Source: Microvirga rosea
Lineage (GTDB): Bacteria; Pseudomonadota; Alphaproteobacteria; Rhizobiales; Beijerinckiaceae
Direction of reading: 5' to 3'
Assembly: GCF_020595095.1 (NCBI RefSeq)
Contig: NZ_JAJDOP010000009.1
Location: forward strand, 1 to 64,000
DNA length: 64,000 bases
The notes beneath the pieces were generated by a model, which saw only the letters and a list, made by a program, of their open reading frames with translations, had not been told where the DNA came from and did not search any database. Positions within the stretch are counted from its first letter, which is position 1. Each line of letters begins with the position of its first letter. Shown here piece by piece: positions 26,013-35,282 of this stretch. The position numbers and the translations under genes were made by a program.

Positions 26013-27215
26013 ATGATGCGCCGCCCCGTTGCCAGCTTTCTCCTCGCCTGCTCCTGCCTCCTTTCCTCATCGGCCTTTGCCGCTTCTCCGCCCAAGCAAC
26101 CCGAGCAGGGGCCCGGCGGCACGGACTATCCCGTCGCCCAGGTGGTGAAACGGGCAGTCGGAACGGCGAGCGCCGCGACCTTCGCTTTCCACGGCTCGGA
26201 AACGGCGACCGCGCCGAGGCCGGTTGTCGTGTTCTTCCATTCCTGGGGAGCCACCAATCCGGGTGCCTATGGCGGCTGGCTCGATCATCTGGCGCGCAAG
26301 GGCTACCTGGTTCTCTTTCCCCGTTTCCAGGACGTGAACCGCACCCGTCCCGCCGACGCCTCGGCCATTGCTGGGGGGCTCGTCAAGAACACCCTCGAGA
26401 CGCTCGCCTCCGATCCGGCCGCGCGGCCGGATCTCAACCGCGTTGCCTATATCGGCCACTTGGCCGGGGTGCCTATTGCCCTGAACCTTGCGGCGGCGGG
26501 AAAGGACGAAGGGCTGCCTACGCCGAAGCTGATCTTCGGCGTCATGCCGGGAGGCATCGCGTCCGATGCCAAGGCGCGGGGAATTCTTCTGGCGGATCTG
26601 TCCGCGCTCGACCCGTCCACGCTCCTGATCACCCTGAGCGGCGACCGCGACTATCTTCCGACCGATCGGGCAGCGCGGCGCATTCTGAAGGAGACGGAAA
26701 CCGTTGCCGCCAGCCGCAAGCTGTTCATGCGCGCAGGCTCCGACGATCACGGCTTCCCCGCCCTGACGGCCACGCTTGCGTCGCCGGGGGCGCCCAAGCC
26801 CGATTACGATGCCGCGGCCATCAAGATACCGTCGGACCCGCCAAAGGATCCGAAGCAAAAAAACACCTGGCGCTGGAGCGCCGACATGGCGCTCTCCGGG
26901 GAACAGACCATCCTGACCGCCCAGCTCGGCAATAATCCTACCGATACCCTGGATTATCTGGCCTTCTGGAAAACGTTCGACATGGCGGCCGATGCCGCCT
27001 TCGCCGGCCGCGACGCGATGAGCCTCGCGCGCGATCCGAAGTTCATCGATATGGGGACATGGTCGGACGGCTGGCCCGTGCGCCGCCTCTCGGCACAGAT
27101 TCCGAAAGGTCAGGCGGAGGAGGAAAAACCGGAAAAGGGCCCGCGCCGCAAGCTCAACCTCATCCCGACGGACAACCGGCAGAGCTTGTCGGAATTCCTC
27201 GGCAACCGGTCCTGA
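26013..27215 (+). CDS. Secreted alpha/beta-hydrolase-like protein without the usual nucleophile
   Basis: About 400 residues with a signal peptide (FLLACSCLLSSSAFAAS). The hydrolase-like core shows VVVFFHSWGATNPGAYGGWLDHL (oxyanion region) and VAYIGHLAGVPIALNL at the nucleophile elbow, where the normal GxSxG serine is Leu150 (G-H-L-A-G). A later GSDDHGFPAL could hold a histidine. Without the serine it is probably not a classical esterase; it could be a binding or pseudo-enzyme. It lies 20 bp upstream of murI on the same strand and is likely co-transcribed, but no link to peptidoglycan is shown by sequence. Confidence 0.65.
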   Translation: MMRRPVASFLLACSCLLSSSAFAASPPKQPEQGPGGTDYPVAQVVKRAVGTASAATFAFHGSETATAPRPVVVFFHSWGATNPGAYGGWLDHLARKGYLVLFPRFQDVNRTRPADASAIAGGLVKNTLETLASDPAARPDLNRVAYIGHLAGVPIALNLAAAGKDEGLPTPKLIFGVMPGGIASDAKARGILLADLSALDPSTLLITLSGDRDYLPTDRAARRILKETETVAASRKLFMRAGSDDHGFPALTATLASPGAPKPDYDAAAIKIPSDPPKDPKQKNTWRWSADMALSGEQTILTAQLGNNPTDTLDYLAFWKTFDMAADAAFAGRDAMSLARDPKFIDMGTWSDGWPVRRLSAQIPKGQAEEEKPEKGPRRKLNLIPTDNRQSLSEFLGNRS

Positions 27216-27235
27216 GACGGGGTTGGAGGTTTTGG

Positions 27236-28108
27236 ATGCAGGTCGATCTTCTGGCCGGAACGGTCTATAACCCTGCCGCCATGCCGGCTCCCGTTCCCAC
27301 GATCCTCGTCTTCGATTCAGGCCTTGGCGGCCTCACGGTATTCTCGGAAGTCCTGAGGGCCCGTCCGGATGCGCGCTTCGTCTACGCGGCCGACGATGCG
27401 GGCTTTCCCTATGGGCGGTTGAGCGAGGAGGCAGTGGTCGCCCGCGTTCAGACGGTCATGGAGCGACTGATCGGCCTCTACGACCCGCAGCTCGTGGTGG
27501 TCGCCTGCAACACCGCTTCGACCGTTGTGCTGCCGCATCTGCGGGCACGGTTCCCTGTGCCCTTTGTCGGCACAGTTCCGGCCATCAAGCCGGCGGCGCT
27601 CGCGAGCCGGACCGGCCATGTCACCGTGCTCGCCACGCCCGCGACGGTGGCGCGAGACTATACCCGCGATCTCGTCGAGACCTATGCGGGGCACTGCAAG
27701 GTCAATCTCGTCGGCTCCCGCCGCCTGGCGGGCTTCGCCGAGGCTGAAATGGCGGGGACGCCCGTCTCTGACGAGGAGCTGCTCGCCGAACTTCAGCCCT
27801 GCTTCATCGCGGGCGAGAGCGGCCGCACGGATGTGGTGGCCCTGAGCTGTACCCATTATCCGCTGCTCCTGTCGCGCTTCCGGACCCTGGCTCCCTGGCC
27901 CGTTACCTGGATCGATCCGGCTCCGGCCATCGCCCGGCGCGTCGTTCATCTCATGGGGGAACCTGTGCCCGGACATGAGGGGGACGACGATGAGGCCATC
28001 GCGGTCTTCACGGCGGGTACGGGTCTGAGCGCGCCCATGCGGACGGCGCTGCAGGATCGCGGTCTGCCTCAGGTCACCATTGAGGCGATGCCTCTTATGA
28101 CCTTCTGA
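27236..28108 (+). CDS. murI: Glutamate racemase
   Basis: A 290-residue glutamate racemase. The two catalytic cysteines are Cys91 (VVACNTAST) and Cys205 (ALSCTHYPLL), with Asp27-Ser28 in FDSGLGGLTV and PYGRLSEEAV. It supplies D-glutamate for peptidoglycan. The ATG at 27236 has GGAGG 6 bp upstream; an internal ATG at 27281 (MPAPVP) could also serve. Close spacing to the preceding gene suggests an operon. Confidence 0.95.
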   Translation: MQVDLLAGTVYNPAAMPAPVPTILVFDSGLGGLTVFSEVLRARPDARFVYAADDAGFPYGRLSEEAVVARVQTVMERLIGLYDPQLVVVACNTASTVVLPHLRARFPVPFVGTVPAIKPAALASRTGHVTVLATPATVARDYTRDLVETYAGHCKVNLVGSRRLAGFAEAEMAGTPVSDEELLAELQPCFIAGESGRTDVVALSCTHYPLLLSRFRTLAPWPVTWIDPAPAIARRVVHLMGEPVPGHEGDDDEAIAVFTAGTGLSAPMRTALQDRGLPQVTIEAMPLMTF

Positions 28109-28251
28109 GAAGGGCTTGCCGTCGGATGTCGGCCGTTTCACGGTCGGCGAAGGAAAAACTCAACGCCGCGCACGAAAGCGTGTAGGCTCCGAGCCCGGAT
28201 ACGTTGACTGATCGCACCCTAGCTGCATGCGCATGCACAACGGGGAGAGCC

Positions 28252-29439
28252 ATGGTTGAAAGGCCTCGTCAAACCGGAGGGGCGTCCCGAGCTGCAATCG
28301 CCGGTGCCGTCTTGCTTGCTGTTGCGTTCGGCGGTTGGTCCGGCTGGAAGTGGTACGACGGGCGGCGCGGGCAACCGGCTTCGGCTCGCACTCAGGCTGC
28401 AGCGTCCATCCCCGTTCAAGCGGCCCCGGTCGAGGCAAGCGATGTCCCGCTCTATCTCACAGGTCTCGGGTCCGTTCAGGCCCTCAATACGGTGACCATC
28501 CGCAGCCGGGTTGATGGTCAGATCGAGAAGATCGCCTTTCAGGAAGGGCAAATGGTGAAGGAAGGCGATTTGCTCCTGCAGATCGACCCGCGCCCATTCC
28601 AGGCCTCCCTCGATCAGGCCGTCGCCAAGAAAGCGCAGGATGAGGCCCAGCTCGTCAGCGTCAAGGCGGACCTCGAGCGGACCCGGCAACTTCTGACACG
28701 TGATTTCGCGTCCAAGCAGCAGTTCGACGAGCAACAGGCGAACATGAATGCCCTCGAGGCCCAGATCCAGGCGGACCAGGCCGCCATCGACAACGCCACG
28801 ACCCAGCTCGGTTACACGACGATCCGCTCGCCCCTTTCGGGCCGCACGGGCTTGAGGCAGGTCGATCAGGGCAACATCGTGCATGCCGGCGATGCGAACG
28901 GAATCGTTCAGGTCGTCCAGATCGAGCCGATCGCCGTTCTGTTCACCGCACCCGAGGCGGAGCTTGTGGGCATCAACAGGGCGCAGGCACAAGCGCCCCT
29001 GAAGGTCTGGGCGACATCATCGAACGCCAAGGATCCTCCCGTGGAAGGAGAGCTGACGCTCGTCAACAATCAGGTGGATACGGCCACCGGCACCGTCCGT
29101 CTCAAGGCCCAATTCGCCAATAAGGATCATGCCCTGTGGCCGGGGATGACCGTCGACACGCGGCTTCTCGTGCGAACGCTGACGGGTGTCGCCGCCGTAC
29201 CCAGCACCGCCGTGCAGCGGGGACCGCAAGGCCTCTACGCCTATGTCGTCAAGCCCGACAAGACCGTCGAGATGCGGGCGATCGAAGTCGGCCTGATCAC
29301 CAAGGACAAGGCGGTCATCGAGAAAGGCCTCGCCATCGGCGAAACGGTCGTGACCGCCGGTCATTACCGGCTTCAACCCGGTGCGAGCGTACAGGTTGCC
29401 GACAACGCGCCGCAGCAGGTGGCGACCGAGGAGAAGTAG
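28252..29439 (+). CDS. RND efflux periplasmic adaptor subunit, MdtA/AcrA-like
   Basis: About 395 residues from ATG 28252 (GGGGAGAG upstream) with an N-terminal membrane anchor (AAIAGAVLLAVAFGGWSG). The lipoyl/hairpin region VRIRSRVDGQIEKIAFQEG (here VTIRSRVDGQIEKI) is followed by a coiled-coil hairpin and beta-barrel segments. Membrane-fusion proteins link the RND pump to an outer-membrane channel. The stop is 1 bp before the permease start, so the two form one operon. An outer-membrane TolC partner is not nearby. Confidence 0.92.
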   Translation: MVERPRQTGGASRAAIAGAVLLAVAFGGWSGWKWYDGRRGQPASARTQAAASIPVQAAPVEASDVPLYLTGLGSVQALNTVTIRSRVDGQIEKIAFQEGQMVKEGDLLLQIDPRPFQASLDQAVAKKAQDEAQLVSVKADLERTRQLLTRDFASKQQFDEQQANMNALEAQIQADQAAIDNATTQLGYTTIRSPLSGRTGLRQVDQGNIVHAGDANGIVQVVQIEPIAVLFTAPEAELVGINRAQAQAPLKVWATSSNAKDPPVEGELTLVNNQVDTATGTVRLKAQFANKDHALWPGMTVDTRLLVRTLTGVAAVPSTAVQRGPQGLYAYVVKPDKTVEMRAIEVGLITKDKAVIEKGLAIGETVVTAGHYRLQPGASVQVADNAPQQVATEEK

Positions 29440-29440
29440 C

Positions 29441-32400
29441 ATGGGCGGCGGTATTTCGGCGCCTTTCATTCGCTATCCGGTCGCGACAACGCTGCTGATG
29501 ATCGGCATTCTCCTGGCAGGACTTGCGGCCTATCCGCTTCTGCCGGTCGCGCCGCTTCCGCAAATCGACTTTCCGACGATCCAGGTCTCCGCATCGCTTC
29601 CGGGGGCGAGCCCGGAGACGATGGCCTCGTCGGTCGCCCAGCCGTTGGAGCGGCAATTCGGTCAGATTCCCGGCGTGACGCAGATGTCGTCGGCGAGCGC
29701 TCTCGGCTCGACGTCGATCACGATCCAGTTCGACCTCGACCGCAATATCGATGCCGCGGCGCAGGACGTTCAGTCCGCCATCAACGCGGCCGGCGGGCAA
29801 TTGCCGAAAAACCTGCCGTCGCCTCCCACCTATCGGAAGGTCAACCCGGCCGATACCCCGATCCTGATCATCTCGGCGACCTCGGACACGCTGCCGCTCA
29901 CGGACGTGGACGACAACGTCGACACGAAGCTCGCCCAGCAGGTCAGTCAGATTTCAGGCGTGTCGCAGGTCGTGATCGGCGGCGAGCAGAAGCCTTCCAT
30001 CAGAGTTCAGATCGATCCGACAAAGCTCGTCAACAAGAACCTCTCCCTTGAGGACATCCGCGCCCAGCTCGCCATTTCGACGGTCGACAGTCCGAAAGGC
30101 ACCATCGACGGCGAGACGCGCAGTTTCACGATTTATGCCAACGATCAGCTCCTCAAAGCGGAAGAGTGGAACAACGTCATCGTATCCTACCAGAACGGAG
30201 CGCCGGTTCGTGTCCGCGACATCGGGCAGGCCGTCTCCGGCCCGGCGAACACGAAGCTTGCCGCATGGGCGAACGGGAAACGGGGAGTCTTCCTCATCGT
30301 CTTCAAGCAACCAGGGGCGAACGTCATCGAGACCGTCAATCGGATCAAGGCGGAGCTGCCACGGCTCCAAGCGGCTCTGCCGCCGGCGATCCAGATCGGA
30401 ATCCTGAGCGATCGCACCCTGACCATCCGCGCGTCCGTGGCCGATGTGCAGTTCACTCTTCTGATCACCATCGCGCTCGTGGTGCTCGTGATCTTCCTGT
30501 TCCTGCGCCGGCTTTGGGCGACCGTCATCCCGAGCGTAACGGTGCCCCTCGCACTTCTCGGCACCGCGGGCTTGATGTACCTCGCCGGTTACAGCCTGGA
30601 CAACCTTTCGCTCATGGCCCTCACGATCTCGGTCGGCTTCGTCGTCGACGATGCGATCGTGATGCTTGAAAACATCGTACGGCACGTGGAGGCCGGCGAG
30701 AATCCCGTGGAGGCCGCCTACAAGGGCGCGGGCGAGATCGGATTCACGATCCTGTCGATCAGCATTTCCCTCGTGGCGGTGTTCATCCCGCTCCTCCTGA
30801 TGGGAGGTATCGTCGGGCGTCTGTTCCGGGAATTTTCGGTTGTCATGGCGATGACCATCGTCGTTTCGGCCGTCGTATCCCTGACACTGACGCCGATGAT
30901 GGCGGCGCGGCTGCTGAAATCCCGCGATCAGGACGAGGGACATGGGCGGCTTTATGTCTGGATGGAAAGTCTCTTCAACAGACTGGAGCGCGCTTACGAA
31001 CGCGGTCTCGATTTCGTCCTCCGCCACAGGTTCACGACGCTTCTTGTGTTTTTCGCCACTCTGGGAGCCACGGTCTGGCTCTTCATCGTGATTCCGAAGG
31101 GTTTCTTTCCGCAGCAGGATACGGGTTTCCTCGTCGGCACGACCGAAGCCGCGCAGGATATCTCGTTCGACGACATGTACAGGCGTCAGGAGGCGCTTGG
31201 CGCGATCATCGCCCAGGACCCGGCGGTTGCGACCTATGCGATGTCCATCGGCGCGGGCGGTGGCGCATCGACCCTGAACACGGGCCGCATGTACATCACT
31301 CTCAAGCCCAAATCCGAGCGGACCGAATCCGCGACGCAGGTCATCGCGCGCCTGCGCCCGCAGATCGACAAGGTCGAGGGGATCCGGCTTTTCCTTCAGG
31401 CGGCCCAGGACATCAACGTGGGCGGACGTCAATCTCGCACCCAGTATCAGTACACGCTTCAGGATGCGAACTTGGAGGAGCTCAATGAGTGGGCACCGAA
31501 AATTCTCGAAAAACTGAAGACCCTGCCGGAGCTGCGTGACGTCGCAACGGACCAGCAAGCGAGCGGGACGACGCTGACATTGACCATCAACCGGGATCAG
31601 GCATCGCGCTTCGGCTTCACGCCGCAACTGATCGACGATACCCTGTATGACGCCTTCGGACAGCGCCAGGTCACCCAGTATTTCACGCAGCTCAACAGCT
31701 ACAACGTGATCATGGAGATCCTGCCTGAACTCCAGGGCGATACACAGACCTTGAGCAAGATCTATCTCAAGTCGCCCATCACCGGCGATCAGGTGCCGCT
31801 CTCAACCTTCACAAGCTGGACGACCCGCAAGACGGCTCCGCTGAGCATCAATCACCAGGGGCAGTTTCCGGCGATCACGATCAGTTTCAATCTGGCGGAG
31901 GATGCCGCCTTGGGAGAAGCCACGCAGGCGATCCAACGGGCGGTGGCCGAGCTCAATGTGCCGGGTTCCCTGTCCGGCACCTTCCAGGGCAACGCGCAGG
32001 CGTTCCAGGCTTCGCTCGCGACGGTTCCGCTGCTGATCGTGGCGGCGCTCGTGGTGGTTTATCTGATCCTCGGGATTCTCTACGAGAGCTATGTCCATCC
32101 CATCACGATCCTGTCGACGCTGCCCTCCGCGGGGCTCGGAGCCTTCGCGACCCTGATGCTCTTCGGAATCGACTTCAGCCTGATCGCCTTTATCGGCGTG
32201 ATCCTGCTGATCGGCATCGTCAAGAAGAACGGCATCATGCTGGTGGACTTTGCGATCAGCGCCGAGCGTCACGAAAAGCTCCCGCCGGTTCAGGCCATTC
32301 GCCAGGCCGCTCTCCTACGCTTCAGGCCGATCATGATGACCACGATGGCGGCCCTGCTCGGCGGCGTGCCGTTGATGCTCGGCCACGGGACGGGTTCCGA

Positions 32401-32581
32401 AATCCGCCAGCCCCTCGGCTACGCCATCGTCGGCGGGCTCATCGTCAGCCAGGCTCTCACCCTCTTCACGACGCCGGTCATCTATCTCTACCTGGACAGC
32501 CTTTCCATTCGCCTCCGCTCCTGGTGGTCCGGTGCAAGCGTCGGGAACGAGAAGGAGACGGCCGCGCAAGCGGCCGAATGA
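29441..32581 (+). CDS. RND efflux permease, MdtB/MdtC-like multidrug transporter
   Basis: A 1046-residue hydrophobic/amphiphilic efflux family protein: N-terminal helix, two large periplasmic loops and twelve membrane helices, with the proton-relay block VGFVVDDAIVMLENIVRH and the C-terminal GIVKKNGIMLVDFAI motif. Proton-driven export of drugs, detergents or bile-like compounds is the family role; the substrate is not predictable. Only one permease is present, whereas MdtBC is two. Coupled to the adaptor gene. Confidence 0.93.
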   Translation: MGGGISAPFIRYPVATTLLMIGILLAGLAAYPLLPVAPLPQIDFPTIQVSASLPGASPETMASSVAQPLERQFGQIPGVTQMSSASALGSTSITIQFDLDRNIDAAAQDVQSAINAAGGQLPKNLPSPPTYRKVNPADTPILIISATSDTLPLTDVDDNVDTKLAQQVSQISGVSQVVIGGEQKPSIRVQIDPTKLVNKNLSLEDIRAQLAISTVDSPKGTIDGETRSFTIYANDQLLKAEEWNNVIVSYQNGAPVRVRDIGQAVSGPANTKLAAWANGKRGVFLIVFKQPGANVIETVNRIKAELPRLQAALPPAIQIGILSDRTLTIRASVADVQFTLLITIALVVLVIFLFLRRLWATVIPSVTVPLALLGTAGLMYLAGYSLDNLSLMALTISVGFVVDDAIVMLENIVRHVEAGENPVEAAYKGAGEIGFTILSISISLVAVFIPLLLMGGIVGRLFREFSVVMAMTIVVSAVVSLTLTPMMAARLLKSRDQDEGHGRLYVWMESLFNRLERAYERGLDFVLRHRFTTLLVFFATLGATVWLFIVIPKGFFPQQDTGFLVGTTEAAQDISFDDMYRRQEALGAIIAQDPAVATYAMSIGAGGGASTLNTGRMYITLKPKSERTESATQVIARLRPQIDKVEGIRLFLQAAQDINVGGRQSRTQYQYTLQDANLEELNEWAPKILEKLKTLPELRDVATDQQASGTTLTLTINRDQASRFGFTPQLIDDTLYDAFGQRQVTQYFTQLNSYNVIMEILPELQGDTQTLSKIYLKSPITGDQVPLSTFTSWTTRKTAPLSINHQGQFPAITISFNLAEDAALGEATQAIQRAVAELNVPGSLSGTFQGNAQAFQASLATVPLLIVAALVVVYLILGILYESYVHPITILSTLPSAGLGAFATLMLFGIDFSLIAFIGVILLIGIVKKNGIMLVDFAISAERHEKLPPVQAIRQAALLRFRPIMMTTMAALLGGVPLMLGHGTGSEIRQPLGYAIVGGLIVSQALTLFTTPVIYLYLDSLSIRLRSWWSGASVGNEKETAAQAAE

Positions 32582-32586
32582 CGACG

Positions 32587-33525
32587 TCAGAGAGGATCGG
32601 TTCCATAGGCCCTCAGATACTTCATCCCGGTGTCGCACATGATCGTGACGATGCGGGCATCGGGTCCGAGACGCTCGGCTTCCCGCATCGCCGCGATGAC
32701 GTTTGCTCCCGTGGACGTGCCCGCGAACAACCCTTCCTCGCGCGCCAGACGCAATGCCATGTCCTTCGCGTCCTCGGTTGAAACCTTCTCGATGCGATCA
32801 GGGATGTCATCCTGCCAGAGCGGCACTACATAGCCGGCGCCTATTCCGTCGATCTTGTGCGCGCCGGTGGGGCCCCCTGACAGCACCGCCGATTCCGAGG
32901 GCTCGACGGCGATGATCCGGATCTTCTCGCGATGACGGCGCAGACCCTCCGCCGTGCCCCGAAGGGATGCGGCCGTTCCGACGCTTTGCACGAACGCATC
33001 GATCCGGCCCTCGGTCTGGGACCAGATTTCATCGGCCAGCTTGTGATAGGCCGCCAACTGGTCCCGATTGTTCATCTGGTCCGTCCAGAACGAGCCTGTT
33101 TCCGATGCGATAATGCGGGCGGCCTCGATCATGTCACGGGTGAGTTTTTCCGTCATGCGGCCGCTGTCGCTCGTCAGGACGCGAAGCCTGGCACCGAGAA
33201 TGCGCATATGATCGAGCTTCTCGCGGGCGAACGCATCCGACGTCACGATATGGAGGGGATATCCCTTCACGGCGCAAACCAGGGACAGGGAGACCCCCGT
33301 GCTGCCTCCGGTGTATTCCACAACCGATCCGCCCGGGGCGAGACGTCCGTCCGCTTCGGCGGCTTCGATCATCGCCAGAGCCATGCGGTCCTTCATGCTG
33401 CCGGTCGGATTCTCGTTCTCAAGCTTCAGCAGAATACGGGCTCCGTTGGACGGCGTGATCCTCCGCAAGGCGAGAAGGCGCGTCTTGCCGATGCTGTCGA
33501 GGATTGTGCTCTGCGCTTGACCCAT
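32587..33525 (-). CDS. PLP-dependent cysteine synthase-like protein
   Basis: A 312-residue fold-type II PLP enzyme: LLKLENENPTGSMKDRMAL with the PLP-binding Lys45, VVEYTGGSTGVSLSLV for the substrate/phosphate loop, and GIGAGYVVPLW near the C-terminus. Cysteine synthases and related beta-replacing enzymes share these motifs; the gene could also encode a cystathionine-beta-synthase-like or 2,3-diaminopropionate-type enzyme. ATG 33525 with AGGGG 8 bp upstream is chosen; ATG 33547-33549 would add eight residues. Divergent from an HxlR regulator, with overlapping promoter space of about 118 bp. Confidence 0.82.
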   Translation of the reverse strand: MGQAQSTILDSIGKTRLLALRRITPSNGARILLKLENENPTGSMKDRMALAMIEAAEADGRLAPGGSVVEYTGGSTGVSLSLVCAVKGYPLHIVTSDAFAREKLDHMRILGARLRVLTSDSGRMTEKLTRDMIEAARIIASETGSFWTDQMNNRDQLAAYHKLADEIWSQTEGRIDAFVQSVGTAASLRGTAEGLRRHREKIRIIAVEPSESAVLSGGPTGAHKIDGIGAGYVVPLWQDDIPDRIEKVSTEDAKDMALRLAREEGLFAGTSTGANVIAAMREAERLGPDARIVTIMCDTGMKYLRAYGTDPL

Positions 33526-33642
33526 GATGTCAGCCCCTGATCGTTCCATGGTGGATCGTCACGGCGTATTCCGGATGGATCGATGCGTCAGGTCCGGAAT
33601 CCGGACTTCCTGGCCACCCGGGGCCGTGATAGCCCTCTGTCC

Positions 33643-34320
33643 ATGACAGGATATGGCCAATTTTGTTCGATGGCCCGCGCCCACGAGGTTCTGGGCGGCC
33701 GGTGGACGCTGCTGATCGTGCGGGAGCTTTTGTGCGGCAGCCGGCGCTTCAACGACATTCGTCGCGGGATCCCGCGCATATCCAAGACCATGCTGTCGGA
33801 GCGGCTGCAGGACCTCGTGCATATCGGAGCGGTCGCCCGTATCGAAGGGGAGCACGGACCCGAATACGACCTGACCCAATCGGGACGAGAGCTGATGCCT
33901 CTGGTCAGCGCCCTCGGCACATGGGGACAACGGTGGCTGCCGCGGCGACCTGAGACGGAGGACCTCGATCTGGATCCCTTGCTGGTCGATATGCAGCGCA
34001 GAGTAAAGGCCGACGCCCTGCCGCGGGACCCGCTCGTCGTGCGCTTCGAGGTACAGGGGCACCGGTCGACGCGCTTCATGCTGCTGAGGTTGGAGGAGGT
34101 CTCCTTGTGCACGCAGAATCCCGGCTATCCGGAGCCTGTCGTGGTCAGCACTCCGCTGGCGGCCCTGGTCGCCTGGTGGCGAGGCGATGTCAGTTTCGGC
34201 GAGGCTCGGAAGCTGGGCTTGATCGTAAAGGGGACCCCGGCGCTCGTCCGCGCCTTCCCGACATGGTTCGACCGGTATCTGTTCGCGCCTGTCGAACCGG
34301 CATCGCGGGCAGGCGGGTAA
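33643..34320 (+). CDS. HxlR family transcriptional regulator with C-terminal extension
   Basis: A 225-residue protein with an N-terminal HxlR winged helix ([20 protein letters not shown], then [22 protein letters not shown]) and about 110 extra residues, longer than the usual 110-130. The extension is a typical feature of one HxlR subgroup and may bind a ligand. Divergent from the cysteine-synthase-like gene, which it may regulate. ATG 33643 is preferred to ATG 33583 because conservation starts there, though neither has a clear Shine-Dalgarno. Confidence 0.82.
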   Translation: MTGYGQFCSMARAHEVLGGRWTLLIVRELLCGSRRFNDIRRGIPRISKTMLSERLQDLVHIGAVARIEGEHGPEYDLTQSGRELMPLVSALGTWGQRWLPRRPETEDLDLDPLLVDMQRRVKADALPRDPLVVRFEVQGHRSTRFMLLRLEEVSLCTQNPGYPEPVVVSTPLAALVAWWRGDVSFGEARKLGLIVKGTPALVRAFPTWFDRYLFAPVEPASRAGG

Positions 34321-34367
34321 CGCCGCGCCTGTGCGGCCTGCCGCGGCACGTTTCCATGACCGCTTCC

Positions 34368-34396
34368 TTGACAGGCAGGCTCGTTTCCACTAGTGC
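34368..34396 (+). promoter_or_regulatory. Possible rpsD promoter
   Basis: TTGACA (34368-34373) preceded by CC, then 17 bp, then TAGTGC (34391-34396). The -35 is a consensus match of the type seen at alphaproteobacterial ribosomal promoters; the -10 is poor. Confidence 0.45.
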
Positions 34397-34406
34397 ATCC
34401 CGGTTC

Positions 34407-34438
34407 GCGCGGTCCGGCAACGGCCGCGCAAACTTTTT
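34407..34438 (+). terminator. Hairpin with T-run in the rpsD leader (terminator or attenuator)
   Basis: Stem GCGCGG / CCGCGC with an 11-nt loop, then AAAC and five T. It is downstream of the possible rpsD promoter and upstream of its start codon, so it may end the upstream HxlR transcript or act as a leader attenuator for rpsD. Confidence 0.5.
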
Positions 34439-34532
34439 ACGCACCCGTGGCCCGGCTCCGGTCGGCCTGTCGTCCCCTAGGGGAAGAGGAGGGCGCGTTC
34501 CTCGAAACCGTTCGACAACAAGAGGAACCGCG

Positions 34533-35150
34533 ATGTCGAAGCGCATTCAGGCCAAGCATAAGCTTGACCGCCGCATGGGTCAGAATATCTGGGGTCGCCC
34601 GAAGAGCCCCGTCAATCGCCGCGAATACGGCCCCGGCCAGCACGGCCAGCGCCGCAAAGGCAAGCTTTCCGACTTCGGCACGCAGCTGCGCGCCAAGCAG
34701 AAGCTCAAGGGTTACTACGCCAACATCACCGAGAAGCAGTTCCGCCGGTACTACGCCGAAGCGATCCGCATCCGCGGCGACTCCGGTGAGAACCTGGTCG
34801 GCCTTCTGGAGCGCCGTCTCGACGCGGTCGTGTACCGCGCGAAGTTCGTCGCGACCCCGTTCGCCGCGCGTCAGTTCGTCAACCATGGTCACGTGAAGGT
34901 CAACGGCCGCCGCGTGAACATCCCGAGCTACCTTGTGAAGCCGGGTGACGTGATCGAGGTGAAGGAAAAGTCGAAGCAGCTCGAAGTCGTCATCGTGGCG
35001 AGCCAGCTCGCCGAGCGCGACGTGCCGGATTACATCGAGGTCGATCATTCCAAGATGACGGCCCGCGTGACCCGCATCCCGACCCTGTCCGAGGTGCCGT
35101 ACCCGGTCCAGATGGAACCGAACCTCGTGATCGAGTTCTACTCGCGCTAA
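34533..35150 (+). CDS. rpsD: 30S ribosomal protein S4
   Basis: A 205-residue S4: [20 protein letters not shown] at the start, [20 protein letters not shown], and the S4 RNA-binding domain [14 protein letters not shown] and [17 protein letters not shown]. It nucleates 30S assembly by binding 16S rRNA. AGAGGAA lies 6 bp before the ATG. Monocistronic, as usual for isolated rpsD in this group, with a terminator after it. Confidence 0.98.
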   Translation: MSKRIQAKHKLDRRMGQNIWGRPKSPVNRREYGPGQHGQRRKGKLSDFGTQLRAKQKLKGYYANITEKQFRRYYAEAIRIRGDSGENLVGLLERRLDAVVYRAKFVATPFAARQFVNHGHVKVNGRRVNIPSYLVKPGDVIEVKEKSKQLEVVIVASQLAERDVPDYIEVDHSKMTARVTRIPTLSEVPYPVQMEPNLVIEFYSR

Positions 35151-35176
35151 GCAGCGCGACGTTTGTTGCAGATACG

Positions 35177-35206
35177 AAAAGGCCGCCGAAAGGCGGCCTT
35201 TTCTTT
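35177..35206 (+). terminator. Intrinsic terminator of rpsD
   Basis: Stem AAAAGGCCGCC, loop GAAA, GGCGGCCTTTT followed by CTTTT, 27 bp after the rpsD stop. Confidence 0.92.
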
Positions 35207-35246
35207 TGCCTGGATTTCCTGTGAGGGAAGGAAAGGGTGCCCGATG

Positions 35247-35274
35247 AAAAAAGGCCGCCTCGCGGGCGGCCTTT
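35247..35274 (-). terminator. Intrinsic terminator of the Spy-like gene
   Basis: On the minus strand AAAGGCCGCC, a short loop, GGCGGCCTTT and a T-run, ending just past the Spy-like stop at 35283. Its stem sequence is nearly the same as the rpsD terminator on the other strand 70 bp away. Confidence 0.85.
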
Positions 35275-35282
35275 CCTCTTCG

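Noticed and set aside
29954..31627. 557-codon minus-strand frame opposite the RND permease
   Set aside because: Shadow frame with no recognisable domain.
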